64,000 nucleotides of DNA from Actinomycetes bacterium (GCA_021808665.1 JAKBBA010000010.1:23716-87715), one strand, 5' to 3'. Numbered from the stretch's first letter, positions 8,892 to 21,253 are shown. Made by a program: numbers and translations. Notes: generated by a model not told the origin, from the sequence alone.

Positions 8892-10460
8892 GTGACATCT
8901 CGTCGCTGGATCGAAGACTTACCCGGTGTTAACCTCGTCCCGGCTGCGACTTCGGCTACGGTCACCCCGATTCGCGAGAAGCCAGCGCGGCGCACACGTC
9001 CACCCAAGACGAGCCAAGCGCAACCCGCAAGTAGGCCCTCCAAATCTTCAAAGTCCTCGAAGTCGACTTCGTCGACTACAAGGACGTCAGCTGTCTCACT
9101 GCTCATGGCCGCCGACGCAGCGGGTGCGGCCCTGTCGATCGTCGTGGGGCAGATCGCCGACCATGAGCTCAGGTCGGTTAACGACTTAGCCGGAGCGTTC
9201 GCTTCGGTCTGCTATGCACCGGTGTTCATCTTGGTGCTCGGCGTGTACGGCCTCTACCACCGAGCACAGCGGAGGCTGGTCAGCTCCTCGTTCCCCGACA
9301 TAGGCAGGATCGTGCACGGCATGGCCGTCGGGAGCCTGATCACGTTGTTCGCGAGCGGTGGCCTCCACCGTTGGCTTCAAGGGCCGTCTGTCGACAGAAC
9401 GGCGGCTGCGCTAGCTGCGGCAGTAGGGGTGATCGCGATCCCGATATTCCGCCGGGCGGTTTCTGTGATCGTGAACGCGTCCTCGTCGGATTCCAACGTT
9501 CTCATAGTCGGAAGCGGGCAAGTCGCCGACATGGTCATATCCCGACTCGCCCACGTCGACGAACTTCACGTCGTGGGCTGTGTAGACGACTCCCCCGACG
9601 ATCGCTACGAGCGTCCCGAGTCATCTCCGTGGCTCGGGACTCTTAGCAACTTGGCTGCGATCGTCGAGAGGTTCAACGTCGACCATGTCGTGGTGGCGTT
9701 CAGCGCATCCAATGAAGCGGGAATGGCAGCACATCTTAGGGCCCTCCCCGACCGAGTGAGAATCTCGGTAGTGCCAAGGATGTTCGACCTGCTCACCATC
9801 CGCTCCAACGTCGACGATCTGCGCGGCCTTCCTGTCATAGACGTGGCTCCCGCTGCGCTCGGCTTCGTTGACCGTTTCGTCAAGCGGGCGATCGACCTAA
9901 TAGGCGCAGGGGTCGGCCTAATTGTGCTCTCCCCCGTGCTCATAGCTATAGCCGTTGCCATTAAAGTGTCCTCCCCTGGCCCGGTTCTGTTCTCTCAGAC
10001 GCGGGCCGGGCGTGGTGGGAAGCCGTTCCGAATTCACAAGTTCCGTACCATGTACGTCGACGCCGAACACCGTAAAGCTGAACTGGCCAGCGAAGTCGAC
10101 GGTCCCTTGTTCAAGGTCCGCGAGGACCCCAGGGTGACGTCGGTAGGGAGGATGCTACGCAAGTCGAGCCTCGACGAGATACCTCAGCTCCTCAACGTCG
10201 TCGCAGGACAGATGAGCCTCGTAGGCCCACGACCCTTTGTCATGAATGAGTCAGGTCAGATCGAGGGGTGGGCTGCGCGCCGCTTCGACGTTCGACCGGG
10301 CATGACCGGACTTTGGCAGACGTCCGGCAGGAACGACCTTCCATTCGAGGAGCTCCGCCGCCTTGACTACCTCTACGTAGCGTCGTGGTCACTGTGGTGG
10401 GACCTGTCCATCCTCTGGCACACACCGTCGAGGGTTCTCCGCCACGACGGTGCCTACTAA
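8892..10460 (+). CDS. Exopolysaccharide initiating sugar transferase (WbaP/polyisoprenyl-P hexose-1-P transferase)
   Basis: A 522-residue membrane enzyme with GTG start. After a Ser/Lys-rich tail (about residues 40-65) come four membrane segments and a soluble NAD-binding-like domain (VLIVGSGQVADMVI, about 200-320). The C-terminal bacterial sugar transferase domain has the reentrant hydrophobic segment, then FRIHKFRTMYVDAE, a DPRVTSVGRMLRKSSLDEIPQL block and SLVGPRPF. It should attach the first sugar-1-phosphate to undecaprenyl phosphate and so start repeat-unit synthesis. It is separated from the upstream operon by 156 bp and probably has its own promoter. The exact sugar (glucose, galactose or another) is not visible. 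Confidence 0.92.
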   Translation: MTSRRWIEDLPGVNLVPAATSATVTPIREKPARRTRPPKTSQAQPASRPSKSSKSSKSTSSTTRTSAVSLLMAADAAGAALSIVVGQIADHELRSVNDLAGAFASVCYAPVFILVLGVYGLYHRAQRRLVSSSFPDIGRIVHGMAVGSLITLFASGGLHRWLQGPSVDRTAAALAAAVGVIAIPIFRRAVSVIVNASSSDSNVLIVGSGQVADMVISRLAHVDELHVVGCVDDSPDDRYERPESSPWLGTLSNLAAIVERFNVDHVVVAFSASNEAGMAAHLRALPDRVRISVVPRMFDLLTIRSNVDDLRGLPVIDVAPAALGFVDRFVKRAIDLIGAGVGLIVLSPVLIAIAVAIKVSSPGPVLFSQTRAGRGGKPFRIHKFRTMYVDAEHRKAELASEVDGPLFKVREDPRVTSVGRMLRKSSLDEIPQLLNVVAGQMSLVGPRPFVMNESGQIEGWAARRFDVRPGMTGLWQTSGRNDLPFEELRRLDYLYVASWSLWWDLSILWHTPSRVLRHDGAY

Positions 10461-10490
10461 GTCCCAAGCCGAGTTCAAGACTGAGAGACG

Positions 10491-11543
10491 ATGCCCGAGA
10501 ACATGCCGTTCTTAAACGAAGAAACAGCTTTGCCGGTTCGCGGTGGGGACGCTGACGTAACCAGGGATGTCCGCTGCTCGGTCATCGTCGTCAACTTCAA
10601 TGAGCGTGAGGTCCTCCTCGACTGCGTCGAGAGCCTCTGCGCTGCGGCGTCCGAACACGACGAGGTCATCGTCGTGGACAATGGCTCCTCCGACGGCAGC
10701 GCCGACGCTGTAGCGGCAGCCTTCCCGCAGGTCCGACTCGTTCGCCTGCCCCAAAATCGGTATATCTTCGGTCTCAATGACGGACTTGCTGTGGCACGAG
10801 GCCGCTACGTCGCCTTTTGCAACAACGACATGCTCGTCGAGGCTGCGTTCGTCGAGGCCGCTCTGGCGCTCTTCGACGAACCTGATGTGTTTGCCGTCTG
10901 CGCCAGGGTCATAGACCGCCGCGGCCGGGAGCAGGGAACACGCACGGCGGGCCTCTGGAAGCACGGCCTTTTGTTCTACGAGCCGCTTGCGCACAGCGAG
11001 GTTCCCACGGCTTGTTTCTTCGCTGTCGGAGGGCAGGCGTTCTTCCGCAGGGATCTTCTCGTTGCGCTCGGTTCCATCGACGAGCTCCTGTGGCCGATGT
11101 ACCACGAGGACATCGAGTTGTCGTATCGAGCGTGGAAGGCTGGCTACCGGGTTGCTTATGCCCCTGACTCGGTGTGCCATCACCTGGGTGGCCACACGAG
11201 CGGCAAGGTGTTTACCAAGGTCCAGCTCAGAGCTTTTGTCCGTCAGAACGAGATCCTTACAGTATGGAAAGACGTCACGGACCCCTGGATGCTCTTGGAG
11301 CATCTGTTCTTCCTCCCGATCCGGCTCGCCGTCGCTGTGATCCGCCGGGATCAAGGTACGCTCCGGGGTTTCGTTTCCGCCCTCGGGAGACTCCCTCGTG
11401 CCCTAAGAGCACGTCGTCAAGCGACAAGGGACGCCGTGCTGACCGACAGGGAGGTTCTGGCCAGGGTGAGCGTGGAAGCTGTGAGCAAGCCACTACGCGC
11501 GGTGGTACTAGCCCGGCCGCCTCGAGCCGAGAGCGCGTCGTAA
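10491..11543 (+). CDS. Glycosyltransferase family 2
   Basis: A 350-residue GT2 enzyme: SVIVVNFNEREVLLDCVESL, VIVVDNGSSDGS, FGLNDGLAVARG, AFCNNDM (metal site; NND in place of DxD) and MYHEDIELSYRAWKAGYRV. The C-terminal part adds a basic, partly amphipathic region likely to sit at the membrane. Expected role: side-chain or backbone glycosyl transfer in the same polysaccharide pathway as the initiating transferase 30 bp upstream. It runs tail-to-tail into the next gene, overlapping its 3' end by 36 bp. Confidence 0.86.
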   Translation: MPENMPFLNEETALPVRGGDADVTRDVRCSVIVVNFNEREVLLDCVESLCAAASEHDEVIVVDNGSSDGSADAVAAAFPQVRLVRLPQNRYIFGLNDGLAVARGRYVAFCNNDMLVEAAFVEAALALFDEPDVFAVCARVIDRRGREQGTRTAGLWKHGLLFYEPLAHSEVPTACFFAVGGQAFFRRDLLVALGSIDELLWPMYHEDIELSYRAWKAGYRVAYAPDSVCHHLGGHTSGKVFTKVQLRAFVRQNEILTVWKDVTDPWMLLEHLFFLPIRLAVAVIRRDQGTLRGFVSALGRLPRALRARRQATRDAVLTDREVLARVSVEAVSKPLRAVVLARPPRAESAS

Positions 11544-12818
11544 CCTAGCCCCGAAAGGCCGGCGCGGCAGGCCTAGAGCTCGCTTTACGATCGAGTCGCA
11601 GGACGCCCCGATTACGTCAGGGGTGAAGCGCTTCTCTACTATCGCCCGTGACACAGCCCCTAGCCGGCGACATTCCTCCGGGTTGCCCAAGAGCGATATC
11701 ACTGCGTCTGCCATACCACGCGAGTCCAGGTACGGAACCGTTACACCTGCGCCCCACGACGCGAACTCAGCCGATCCGCCTGAATGCTCGAAGGTGACGA
11801 TCGGAACACCGAAGGCTCCTGCTTCTAACATGACGAGAGGAAATGACTCCTGCCTCGACGGGATGAGCAAGACGTCTAGAACTGCGTAGAGGGCTTCTGG
11901 ATCCTTGCGTGCTGGACGGACTTTCACCATTCCTGCCAGGCCGGCAGCTTCGACGTCGCTCACCAGGTCGTCGAAGTCCGACGTTCCTTTCGAGCCGCCC
12001 AGCCAGGTCATCTCGACCTGGTCACGGTAGCCACGCCTTGCCAGCTCTACGGCGACAGCAAGGAACACGTCGCTTCCCTTCCTAGGTACAGGCGGACCTA
12101 TCGCCGCGACCCGGAACTTGGACGTTCCGGGTTCCGCTCCAGGGGCCTCGCAGCGGCTTGGCTGACCCTCGCCAGACGGGGAGACGCTGCGCAACGGAGG
12201 TGTCGCGAGCTTAGCTATGCCCGGCAGTATCTCTATCCTCCCAGGGTCGACCTGGCACTGGGTGCTGAGCATCTCGGCTACTGGGTCGCTCACCGCGGCC
12301 CAAACGTCGACGTCGTCGATGGCGGCGGCCATCCACTCTGCAGGCAGGTAGGCCCTGAGGAACCGGGAGAGCTCGTGGATGTGGCACACTCGTGGTGCTG
12401 CCAGAAGGCCCAGGTCGTAGTGAGCGGGACCGTTCATCACTGTGTTGAACCAAACGGCTCTCACTTCGCGGTAGCAGAGCCAGTAGCGGAGGCACCAAAG
12501 CAGGTCCAAGCCTCGCGAGGGCCAGCCTGGCAGCCTGTTGGTCACGATACGCCTTAGGCGCTCGGCCCTCCCCGATACGAGCCGTGTCGGTCCGAGAGCC
12601 TCGAAGGCATCGAGGATGTCCCGATCGAAGAGCTCACCCGGGGTTCTCACCACAAAGCAGGGGCGGATGGCGCCCTGCTCGACCAGCCAGGTGACCTGCC
12701 TCTGCAAGGCGATGACTGCCCCGGTACGGCTCGATTCGTGGCTCACGAAAAGGACCTTCGGAGGCTGGGTTTTGCCCCGCCTGTCCGGCGGGTTGTGGAG
12801 GGCCAGCCCCAAAATCAA
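11508..12818 (-). CDS. Glycosyltransferase family 4
   Basis: A 436-residue GT4 protein on the minus strand. N-terminal VLFVSHESSRTGAVIALQRQV resembles the glycine-poor loop of GT4 enzymes acting on lipid carriers; the C-terminal domain has AAIGPPVPRKGSDVFLAVA and IPSRQESFPLVMLEAGAFGVPIV with the E-x7-E pair. A TTG start at 12818 is chosen because a GAGGAG Shine-Dalgarno sits about six bases upstream. Donor unknown. The convergent overlap with the GT2 gene is unusual but small. Confidence 0.84.
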   Translation of the reverse strand: MILGLALHNPPDRRGKTQPPKVLFVSHESSRTGAVIALQRQVTWLVEQGAIRPCFVVRTPGELFDRDILDAFEALGPTRLVSGRAERLRRIVTNRLPGWPSRGLDLLWCLRYWLCYREVRAVWFNTVMNGPAHYDLGLLAAPRVCHIHELSRFLRAYLPAEWMAAAIDDVDVWAAVSDPVAEMLSTQCQVDPGRIEILPGIAKLATPPLRSVSPSGEGQPSRCEAPGAEPGTSKFRVAAIGPPVPRKGSDVFLAVAVELARRGYRDQVEMTWLGGSKGTSDFDDLVSDVEAAGLAGMVKVRPARKDPEALYAVLDVLLIPSRQESFPLVMLEAGAFGVPIVTFEHSGGSAEFASWGAGVTVPYLDSRGMADAVISLLGNPEECRRLGAVSRAIVEKRFTPDVIGASCDSIVKRALGLPRRPFGARLRRALGSRRPG

Positions 12819-13061
12819 CGGTGGCTCCTCGAACGGAGCTGTCGGGAAGCGTCGGTTGTCGATCTCAAGAAGGCCATCTCGCAGCCGAGCTTAGGACGGA
12901 CAGGAAGCACCGAGCAGGAAGAACGCAGTCAACGGCGCGTTCCACCAGGTTCTCAACTCGGCGCTCAGATCAGCCGAGAAAGTTCTGGTGAAGCTTGTCG
13001 TTGCCGGCTCGTCCGCCTACCGCGGGGTTGCGGCAGGCTCGACTGGCACAGGAGTGTCGCG

Positions 13062-13586
13062 ATGGTAGAGTTCGCCCTTCTAGCTACCGTCTTAGTGGCA
13101 ATAGTCATAGCCGTAGTGTGGAAGCTCCGCCCCCGCGAGTCCCAAGGCTACGCAGATGGGGTAGGCGTGAACCCACCTCCTGAGACGGCTCCGGTCGCTA
13201 CTAGACCCGAGTCGTCACCGAGCCTCCTTGAGATGGCCAAGCGGGAGCGCAACGGCGACTTCAGGGCCTCCCTGGCCGGCCTTGTGTCACCCGAACGCTG
13301 GAGGGGTTCGGGGTCCCCGTCCCTGGACGAGCTACGCCGAATCGTCGAGACTTGGGCGGAATCCAACGCCGAACCCAAAGAATCCACGGCCGGCGCTTCC
13401 GGCTGGAGTGCCGATACCCCAAGGCGCGTGGAGTTGGGCTCGGATCCGTCTGAAGATTTGGTGTCTAGCGTGGCTGGGGCCGTCGGCGTGCCCTTGGTAG
13501 AGGTGCGCATACGCAGCCGCTCCGAGGTGACCGTCCTAATGCGCCGGGACCGCCACGGCACCGCGACGACGGCCGTCGTCCGCTGA
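13062..13586 (+). CDS. Single-pass membrane protein of unknown function
   Basis: The open frame extends far upstream, but the ATG at 13062 is preferred: an AGGAG Shine-Dalgarno lies seven bases before it and the protein then starts directly with a membrane anchor (MVEFALLATVLVAIVIAVVWKL, split here for length at residue 22). The remaining 150 residues are hydrophilic, with Pro-rich and Glu/Arg-rich stretches and a small alpha/beta-like C-terminus. 174 residues. No family recognised. It sits between the minus-strand glycosyltransferase and a VOC protein; a role in envelope biology is only guilt by association. Confidence 0.6.
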   Translation: MVEFALLATVLVAIVIAVVWKLRPRESQGYADGVGVNPPPETAPVATRPESSPSLLEMAKRERNGDFRASLAGLVSPERWRGSGSPSLDELRRIVETWAESNAEPKESTAGASGWSADTPRRVELGSDPSEDLVSSVAGAVGVPLVEVRIRSRSEVTVLMRRDRHGTATTAVVR

Positions 13587-13607
13587 GAGTGCGGCGCACG
13601 ACGGTGC

Positions 13608-13991
13608 TCAGCTGATCGGCCGGGCGAAGCTCAGTTCGTTCCCGTCAGGGTCGCGCACATGGAAGAAGCGCTCTCCCCACGGCGCGTCAGCGGGTTCAGT
13701 CTCGGTTCTCCAGCCGGCCCGGAGGACCGTTCGGTACATCTCGTCGACGTCGCTCACCCATATGACCACCCGTCCCCACCGCCTCGCCTCACCGGCCATC
13801 CCGTCGACCGCTTGGAGGTTCAGATAGCCGGGGCCTACCGCGAAGCTCGAGAAGGCAGTCTCCGCCCCGCCGAAGAGCAACTGCAAACCGAGAGACGAGT
13901 AGAACCCGACGGATGCTTCCATGTCCGCTACCACGAACGTGACGGCACTGATCGACACGAAACCCGAAGGCACCGTCCAATCCTGGCACAA
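13608..13991 (-). CDS. VOC-superfamily (glyoxalase-like) protein
   Basis: A 127-residue protein with the paired beta-alpha-beta-beta-beta modules of the vicinal oxygen chelate fold: AVTFVVADMEASVGFYSSLGL at the N-terminus and a C-terminal VRDPDGNELSFARP strand that ends in the usual Glu metal ligand region. Substrates of this group vary (glyoxalase, bleomycin-type resistance, dioxygenase) and none can be assigned. It is convergent with the membrane-protein gene 21 bp away, and divergent from the epimerase gene. Confidence 0.78.
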   Translation of the reverse strand: MCQDWTVPSGFVSISAVTFVVADMEASVGFYSSLGLQLLFGGAETAFSSFAVGPGYLNLQAVDGMAGEARRWGRVVIWVSDVDEMYRTVLRAGWRTETEPADAPWGERFFHVRDPDGNELSFARPIS

Positions 13992-14058
13992 CGGACGCCC
14001 CCCATCGAGGGATCGCCGCGCGAGGCGCTGAATCGGGGTTCGACGCTAACCTAACTGG

Positions 14059-14610
14059 GTGCCCCGAATCGAGCCCTCCACGGTAATAGCCGACGTATGG
14101 ACAGTGGAACCCGAAGCCCACGGAGACGATCGCGGGCGGTTCTACGAAACCTACCGGCGGTCCTGGTTCCCTCTCGGTCGTGAGATGGTGCAATCCAACC
14201 GCTCGGACAAAACCGCTGGCGCCGTCGTCGGCCTGCACTACCACTTGCACCAGGCCGACTACTGGCTGTGCTCGAACGGCACAGCCCGCGTCGTCCTACA
14301 CGACCTGAGGGAGGGCTCCCCGACCGACGGTAACACGGAGATCTTCGAGCTAAGCGCCGGAAACGCCAAGGGCGTGTTCATCCCCCCGGGGGTGGCGCAC
14401 GGCTTCGCCTCGATCACGGACCTGACCCTCACCTATCTGGTCGACAGTTACTACAACCCCGACGACGAGCTAGGCGTAGCCTGGGACGACCCCGACATAG
14501 GAGCCCACTGGGGAGTGGCCGACCCGGTCCTGTCAGAGAGGGACCTGATGAACCCAACTAGGAAAGACATCCCTCCGTCACGGCGACCCCACGCCGGGCT
14601 CCGCCGGTAG
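14059..14610 (+). CDS. RmlC-like dTDP-4-dehydrorhamnose 3,5-epimerase family protein
   Basis: A 183-residue cupin-fold protein with GTG start. RmlC landmarks are present: ADVWTVEPEAHGDDRGRFYE at the N-terminus, VVGLHYHLHQ (the catalytic His region), VFIPPGVAHGFAS and the VAWDDPDIG C-terminal motif. It would epimerise C3/C5 of a 4-keto-6-deoxy sugar nucleotide. No rmlA, rmlB or rmlD gene is in the window, and it sits directly before a GDP-mannose dehydratase, so a GDP- or other NDP-linked keto sugar is an alternative substrate. Confidence 0.85.
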   Translation: MPRIEPSTVIADVWTVEPEAHGDDRGRFYETYRRSWFPLGREMVQSNRSDKTAGAVVGLHYHLHQADYWLCSNGTARVVLHDLREGSPTDGNTEIFELSAGNAKGVFIPPGVAHGFASITDLTLTYLVDSYYNPDDELGVAWDDPDIGAHWGVADPVLSERDLMNPTRKDIPPSRRPHAGLRR

Positions 14611-16992
<2,382 letters not shown>

Positions 16993-16996
<4 letters not shown>

Positions 16997-18162
16997 GTCC
17001 ACGCGCCCAGGCTTGCTTCCACTCTGTCCATGACCGCCGGCCAGGTGAACTCGTTTCGTACGTAGGAGGGGCCGTTTTGAGCCAGGTCCCTTACATCTTG
17101 GGGGCGATCCCTCAGAAGGCGCAAGCACTCTGCGAACTCGTATCGGTTCGAGTAGGTGAGACCTGCCCCTGAACGCTCGCAGTGCCACCTCACGACGGCG
17201 CTGTGCCAGTTGGCGACTACGGGGGTGGCGAGCAGGAAAGCCTCCAGAACCGTCCTGGAGAAGCTTTCCATTGCGGAAGGTTGGATGTAGGCAAGCGCAC
17301 CAGCCTGGCCCGAAGCCCGGTCCTCGTCTGGGACAGCGCCGATGTCCCTGACCCCTAATCTCCCGCCGAGGCTGCCAACCTCCCCGACGCCGCATGTCAC
17401 AAGCGGGAAGCAGTCACCCAGCACCTCACGGGCGAAGGCCAGGTCCTCCATCAGCTGTGGCCAACCCTTGCCCCATTCACGTCTACCCGCGAAGAAGAGG
17501 TAGTCCCCGTCCACGTTGTATCGACTGCGGAACGATCCCACGTCAATGCTCGCCGGGTTGGTCACCGCCGAGCCGACGAAAGCGTAACGTTCCCCTACCA
17601 GCCCGAGCCTGCTCGCCAGTTGGAACTCCGGGTCGGTCAGGAACCACAGTCCCCGAACCGCCCGCATCATGAACTTGTAGATGCCGAGACGAGCGAAGGG
17701 TTCGTCGTGCAGACACGGAAATAGCACCGTTCGCTCCGGGGCAACGTCTGCTAGAACCAGACCAGCCCAGAACATGTACGGTCCGCACACTATCGCCTGG
17801 TACTCGCGTCCGTGCTCGACGAGGAAGTCGTAGAGTCCCGGCACACGCATGCCGGCGTTCGCCCAGCGGTACTGCTCGGCCATCGTCAACTTTTCGCCGG
17901 CGAGGATACGGTGCGACAGTCGGTCTCGCAGCGGTTGGGTGAGCCCCACTGCCTCGAAGCGGCGCACTTTAAGGAGTCCTTCGTGGCGCGACCCTACTTC
18001 GGCCACGTTTTCCCAGGTGTATATGTCCTCGGCCGCAGTCGTGAGCATCTCGACATTCCAGTCGCGCTCCGCGAGGCCGATTGCCACGTCGCGCAGCATG
18101 GACTCGGCGCCGCCGACGTTACTGCCAGCCGTCGCGGAGACTACCGCTATAGGTCCCTTCAC
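16993..18162 (-). CDS. Glycosyltransferase family 4
   Basis: A 389-residue GT4 protein with GTG start. AVVSATAGSNVGGAESMLRDV provides the N-terminal glycine loop; YLFFAGRREWGKGWPQLMED and IQPSAMESFSRTVLEAFLLATPVVA (E-x7-E) form the donor domain. It lies nine bases downstream of clpP and overlaps the next glycosyltransferase by 4 bp, giving the operon clpP-GT-GT. Sugar specificity unknown. Confidence 0.85.
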
Positions 18163-18171
18163 CCAGACAGC

Positions 18172-18783
18172 TCAGGCTTTCGCAGGTTCGTTCACCCGCG
18201 ATGCCTTGTCTATCACTTTGTCTATGAACCCGTACTCGAGCGCTTGCTGGGCCGTAAACCACCGGTCACGATCTGAGTCTGCTTCGATCCTCTCGACCGG
18301 CTGGCCGGTGTGGAACGATATCCGCTCCGCCATCATCTTCTTCAGGTAGATGATCTGCTCGGCTTGTATCTTGATGTCGGAAGCTTGGCCTTGGGCTTGG
18401 CCCGACGGCTGGTGCATCAGGATCCTCGAATGCGGCAGGGAGAGGCGCTTGCCCTTAGCGCCAGCGCACAAAAGGAACTGTCCCATCGACGCGGCAAGGC
18501 CCATACATACCGTCGAGACGTCGCAGGGCACGAGCTGCATCGTGTCGTATATCGCGAGCCCAGCGGTCACCGATCCTCCCGGAGAATTGATGTAGAGGCT
18601 GATGTCTCGCTCCGGGTCTTCGGCCGCCAGGAGCAGCAGCTGAGCGCAGATCAAGTTCGCTGAGGTGTCGTCCACCTGGGTTCCCAAGAAGACGATGCGC
18701 TCCTTTAGGAGACGCTGGTAGACGTCCCCGGACGCGTCTCCACTCAGGGACGTTGCGGCGCTGGTCGTAGGTGTAAAATGCAT
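18172..18783 (-). CDS. clpP: ATP-dependent Clp protease proteolytic subunit
   Basis: A full-length 203-residue ClpP from the ATG at 18783 (the open frame continues upstream but the family ends there). The triad is intact: Ser99 in GLAASMGQF, His124 in RILMHQPSG and Asp173 in SDRDRWFTA. The N-terminal axial-loop region [14 protein letters not shown] and [17 protein letters not shown] oxyanion loop are normal. ClpP forms the 14-mer chamber that degrades proteins unfolded by ClpX/ClpC, including SsrA-tagged ones. Its position at the head of a glycosyltransferase operon, with no clpX or second clpP beside it, is unusual. Confidence 0.95.
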   Translation of the reverse strand: MHFTPTTSAATSLSGDASGDVYQRLLKERIVFLGTQVDDTSANLICAQLLLLAAEDPERDISLYINSPGGSVTAGLAIYDTMQLVPCDVSTVCMGLAASMGQFLLCAGAKGKRLSLPHSRILMHQPSGQAQGQASDIKIQAEQIIYLKKMMAERISFHTGQPVERIEADSDRDRWFTAQQALEYGFIDKVIDKASRVNEPAKA

Positions 18784-18838
18784 CGCTGGCAGCCTACCCG
18801 CAACGCCAGGCGCACAGGTCCTCCTATCATTGCGGGAT

Positions 18839-19804
18839 ATGGTTGCCCCAACTGAGCTTCCCGCCCGCGGCACCGACACCGAGGTGACGTCCCGGGGGGG
18901 AGACCGGCCCCTCAGAGTCGTAGCGCCCAAGATCAGCCTCCGCAAGAGAGCTCAGGCCGTATGGGCGTACCGGGAGCTGCTCGGCGAGATGACCCGAAAA
19001 GAGCTGACCGTCCAGTACAAGAACTCGATCCTCGGCTTCTTGTGGTCGATGCTTAACCCCGCCATCAACCTCGTTGTATATTTCGTAGTATTTCAGCTTA
19101 TTCTGAAGAATGGCGTACCGCGTTTCGCTATCTACCTGATGTGCGGGACCTTGGTATGGAACTTCTTCTCCATGGGGGTGTCGGGGGCGTGCGGGTCGAT
19201 CGTGGGGAACTCCCCGATCATCAAGAAGGTGGCCTTCCCGAGAGAGATCCCTGCCCTTGCGCAGATCGGCTCGGCTCTCACCCAAATGGGCTTCCAGACC
19301 ATCGTCTTGGTGGTATTCCTGCTCGCCTTCCGCTCCGGTCCGGCTGTCGCCTACCTACCCCTGCTGATACCGGCCATGTTGGCCCTCGTCCTGCTGGCAT
19401 CCGCTATCGGAATCCTCTTCGCCGCTTTGAACGTAAAGCTGCGCGACGTCGGGTACCTGCTGGGCATCGGCCTGCAGGTCTGGTTTTGGGGAACACCGAT
19501 CGTCTACACCTACGCCCAGATACGCGATCCTATCCAGTTCGGCCATTCGCACTATCTGTGGCTCTTCGTGCTCTACAGGCTCAACCCGGTCACCCCGATA
19601 GTGCTCACCTTCCAAAGGGCGATCTACTCCGTCACGTCGCCGAAAGGAGCCGGCGGAGTCGCGGTGCACATCCTCCCCGACCACGCCGGACTTTGGTGGT
19701 ACGGATGGCAGCTCCTCGCGGTGATCGGCTTCGCCAGCGCCCTGCTGATCTTCGCCCTCACGGTGTTCGCCAACCGTGAGGGTAACTTCGCCGAACAGCT
19801 CTGA
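18839..19804 (+). CDS. wzm: Polysaccharide ABC transporter permease (Wzm type)
   Basis: An ABC-2 permease of about 321 residues; ATG at 18839 is chosen over an in-frame TTG nine bases earlier. After a polar N-terminus come an amphipathic interface region ([20 protein letters not shown], the conserved coupling helix) and six hydrophobic segments starting at [19 protein letters not shown]. It should export a completed, lipid-linked polysaccharide together with the ATPase encoded 37 bp downstream. Divergent from clpP with only 55 bp between starts, so promoters overlap in that gap. Confidence 0.9.
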   Translation: MVAPTELPARGTDTEVTSRGGDRPLRVVAPKISLRKRAQAVWAYRELLGEMTRKELTVQYKNSILGFLWSMLNPAINLVVYFVVFQLILKNGVPRFAIYLMCGTLVWNFFSMGVSGACGSIVGNSPIIKKVAFPREIPALAQIGSALTQMGFQTIVLVVFLLAFRSGPAVAYLPLLIPAMLALVLLASAIGILFAALNVKLRDVGYLLGIGLQVWFWGTPIVYTYAQIRDPIQFGHSHYLWLFVLYRLNPVTPIVLTFQRAIYSVTSPKGAGGVAVHILPDHAGLWWYGWQLLAVIGFASALLIFALTVFANREGNFAEQL

Positions 19805-19841
19805 CCGCTGCTTCTGACGCCCGGCCGGTAGGATCCAAGAC

Positions 19842-21233
19842 GTGGCAACAGCTATCGAAGTCCGGGGAGTCTCCAAGCACTTCCGGCTCTACCACGAGCA
19901 GTTCACGTCTCTCAAGGAGCGGATGTTGCACTGGGGGAAAGTCCCCTACGAGGACTTCTGGGCACTCAGGGACGTCGAGCTAGAGATCCAGGAAGGTCAG
20001 ACTTTCGGCCTGCTCGGCCACAACGGCAGCGGCAAGTCGACCCTGCTCAAATGCACCGCCGGGATCATCCAACCGACGTCGGGTGAAATCATGACACGGG
20101 GACGGGTCGCGGCCCTTCTCGAACTGGGAGCGGGCTTCCAGCCTGCGATGTCTGGGCGCGAGAACATCTACTTGAACGCGTCGCTGCTCGGCATGTCGCG
20201 GAAGTACGTGGACAGCTGCTTCGACGACATCGTCGCCTTCGCCGAGCTGGAGCAGTTCATAGACAACCAGGTCAAGTACTACTCGTCAGGGATGTACGTC
20301 CGGCTGGGCTTCGCTGTCGCGGTCCATATGGACCCCGACATCCTCATCGTCGACGAGGTGCTCGCCGTCGGAGACGAACTGTTCCAAAGGAAGTGCTTCG
20401 ACCGGGTACGTCAGTTCCAGCGCGAGGGCCGCACGATAGTGGTGGTCACCCACTCCCCCGACCTGGTACGCCAGGTATGCGACAAGGCCGCCGTGCTGGA
20501 CCACGGTTCGCTTGTCGGGTTGGGAAGCCCCGCCGAAGCGGTGCGGTCATACCGGGAACACCTCCTGCGACGCCAGGCTTATCTCGACGCCGGGGAGATG
20601 ACGGATATGCTCACCCTCGCCCAGGCCGATCCCCCGTCGGACAGTTCCCCCGAAGCCGACGAACCCAGCTCTCAAGCCGGGCGGGCGTCCGTTCCCTCTC
20701 ATGCCGTCCACGCGGTCCGCACGGACCCTGACCCGAGCGTCGACGACTCCGACTCACGAGACAGAGCGACTCCGGCACCTGCCGGCGAGGGAACATTGGT
20801 CGTCAGCTACGTGCACTTCGAGCCGGGTCACAGCTCAGGCAAGTCCTACGTGGAGACGGGCGCGCCGATGGAAGTGGTGATCGGCTACAACTCCACGGCG
20901 ACCTTTAGAGATGTAGTACCAACTGTCACTGTTTACGACCACAAGGGGGTTGTGCTTTTCACGGCGAGTACGAAACTGTCACCCGCCGAGATAGAAGTGA
21001 CGCCCGGCAGCGGGGAGATCGTGTTCAGTTTCGACTCGATGCCTCTCCTCGACGGAGATTATCCGGTTACGGTCGGTATAACCAGTTTCGACGACTACAC
21101 GGTCTATGACTGGCAGGAACAGCAGTACACATTGAGCGTTATTACCCGCAGCAGCCAGACCGGCATGATCCACGTACCGGTAAGGATCACTCAGCGCAAC
21201 CCGGTCGTTTCTCCGGCGCCGGTCGGCACCTGA
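19842..21233 (+). CDS. wzt: Polysaccharide ABC transporter ATPase with Wzt C-terminal domain
   Basis: A 463-residue protein with GTG start. The ABC module (residues 1-240) has Walker A GLLGHNGSGKSTLL, signature YYSSGMYVRLGFA and Walker B ILIVDEVLAVGDE. A polar linker (about 250-310, Ser/Asp/Pro-rich) leads to a C-terminal beta-sandwich of about 145 residues (VVSYVHFEPGH to PVRITQRNP), the Wzt_C fold that in known systems recognises the capped end of the glycan. Expected role: energy-driven export of the finished polysaccharide. The pair with the permease is complete. Confidence 0.93.
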   Translation: MATAIEVRGVSKHFRLYHEQFTSLKERMLHWGKVPYEDFWALRDVELEIQEGQTFGLLGHNGSGKSTLLKCTAGIIQPTSGEIMTRGRVAALLELGAGFQPAMSGRENIYLNASLLGMSRKYVDSCFDDIVAFAELEQFIDNQVKYYSSGMYVRLGFAVAVHMDPDILIVDEVLAVGDELFQRKCFDRVRQFQREGRTIVVVTHSPDLVRQVCDKAAVLDHGSLVGLGSPAEAVRSYREHLLRRQAYLDAGEMTDMLTLAQADPPSDSSPEADEPSSQAGRASVPSHAVHAVRTDPDPSVDDSDSRDRATPAPAGEGTLVVSYVHFEPGHSSGKSYVETGAPMEVVIGYNSTATFRDVVPTVTVYDHKGVVLFTASTKLSPAEIEVTPGSGEIVFSFDSMPLLDGDYPVTVGITSFDDYTVYDWQEQQYTLSVITRSSQTGMIHVPVRITQRNPVVSPAPVGT

Positions 21234-21253
21234 GAACTACGGGGAGCCCCAGG

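Noticed and set aside
10512..11354. 280-codon antisense open frame within the GT2 gene
   Set aside because: Antisense to an intact GT2 fold; no ribosome binding site and no domain.
12738..13061. Upstream extension of the 13062 membrane-protein gene
   Set aside because: Arg/Gln-rich, overlaps the divergent glycosyltransferase, and the Shine-Dalgarno plus membrane helix mark the start at 13062.
16997..17395. N-terminal extension of the glycosyltransferase starting at 16996
   Set aside because: It is antisense-like, Arg/Gly-rich and lies inside the upstream glycosyltransferase; the GT4 fold begins at 16996.
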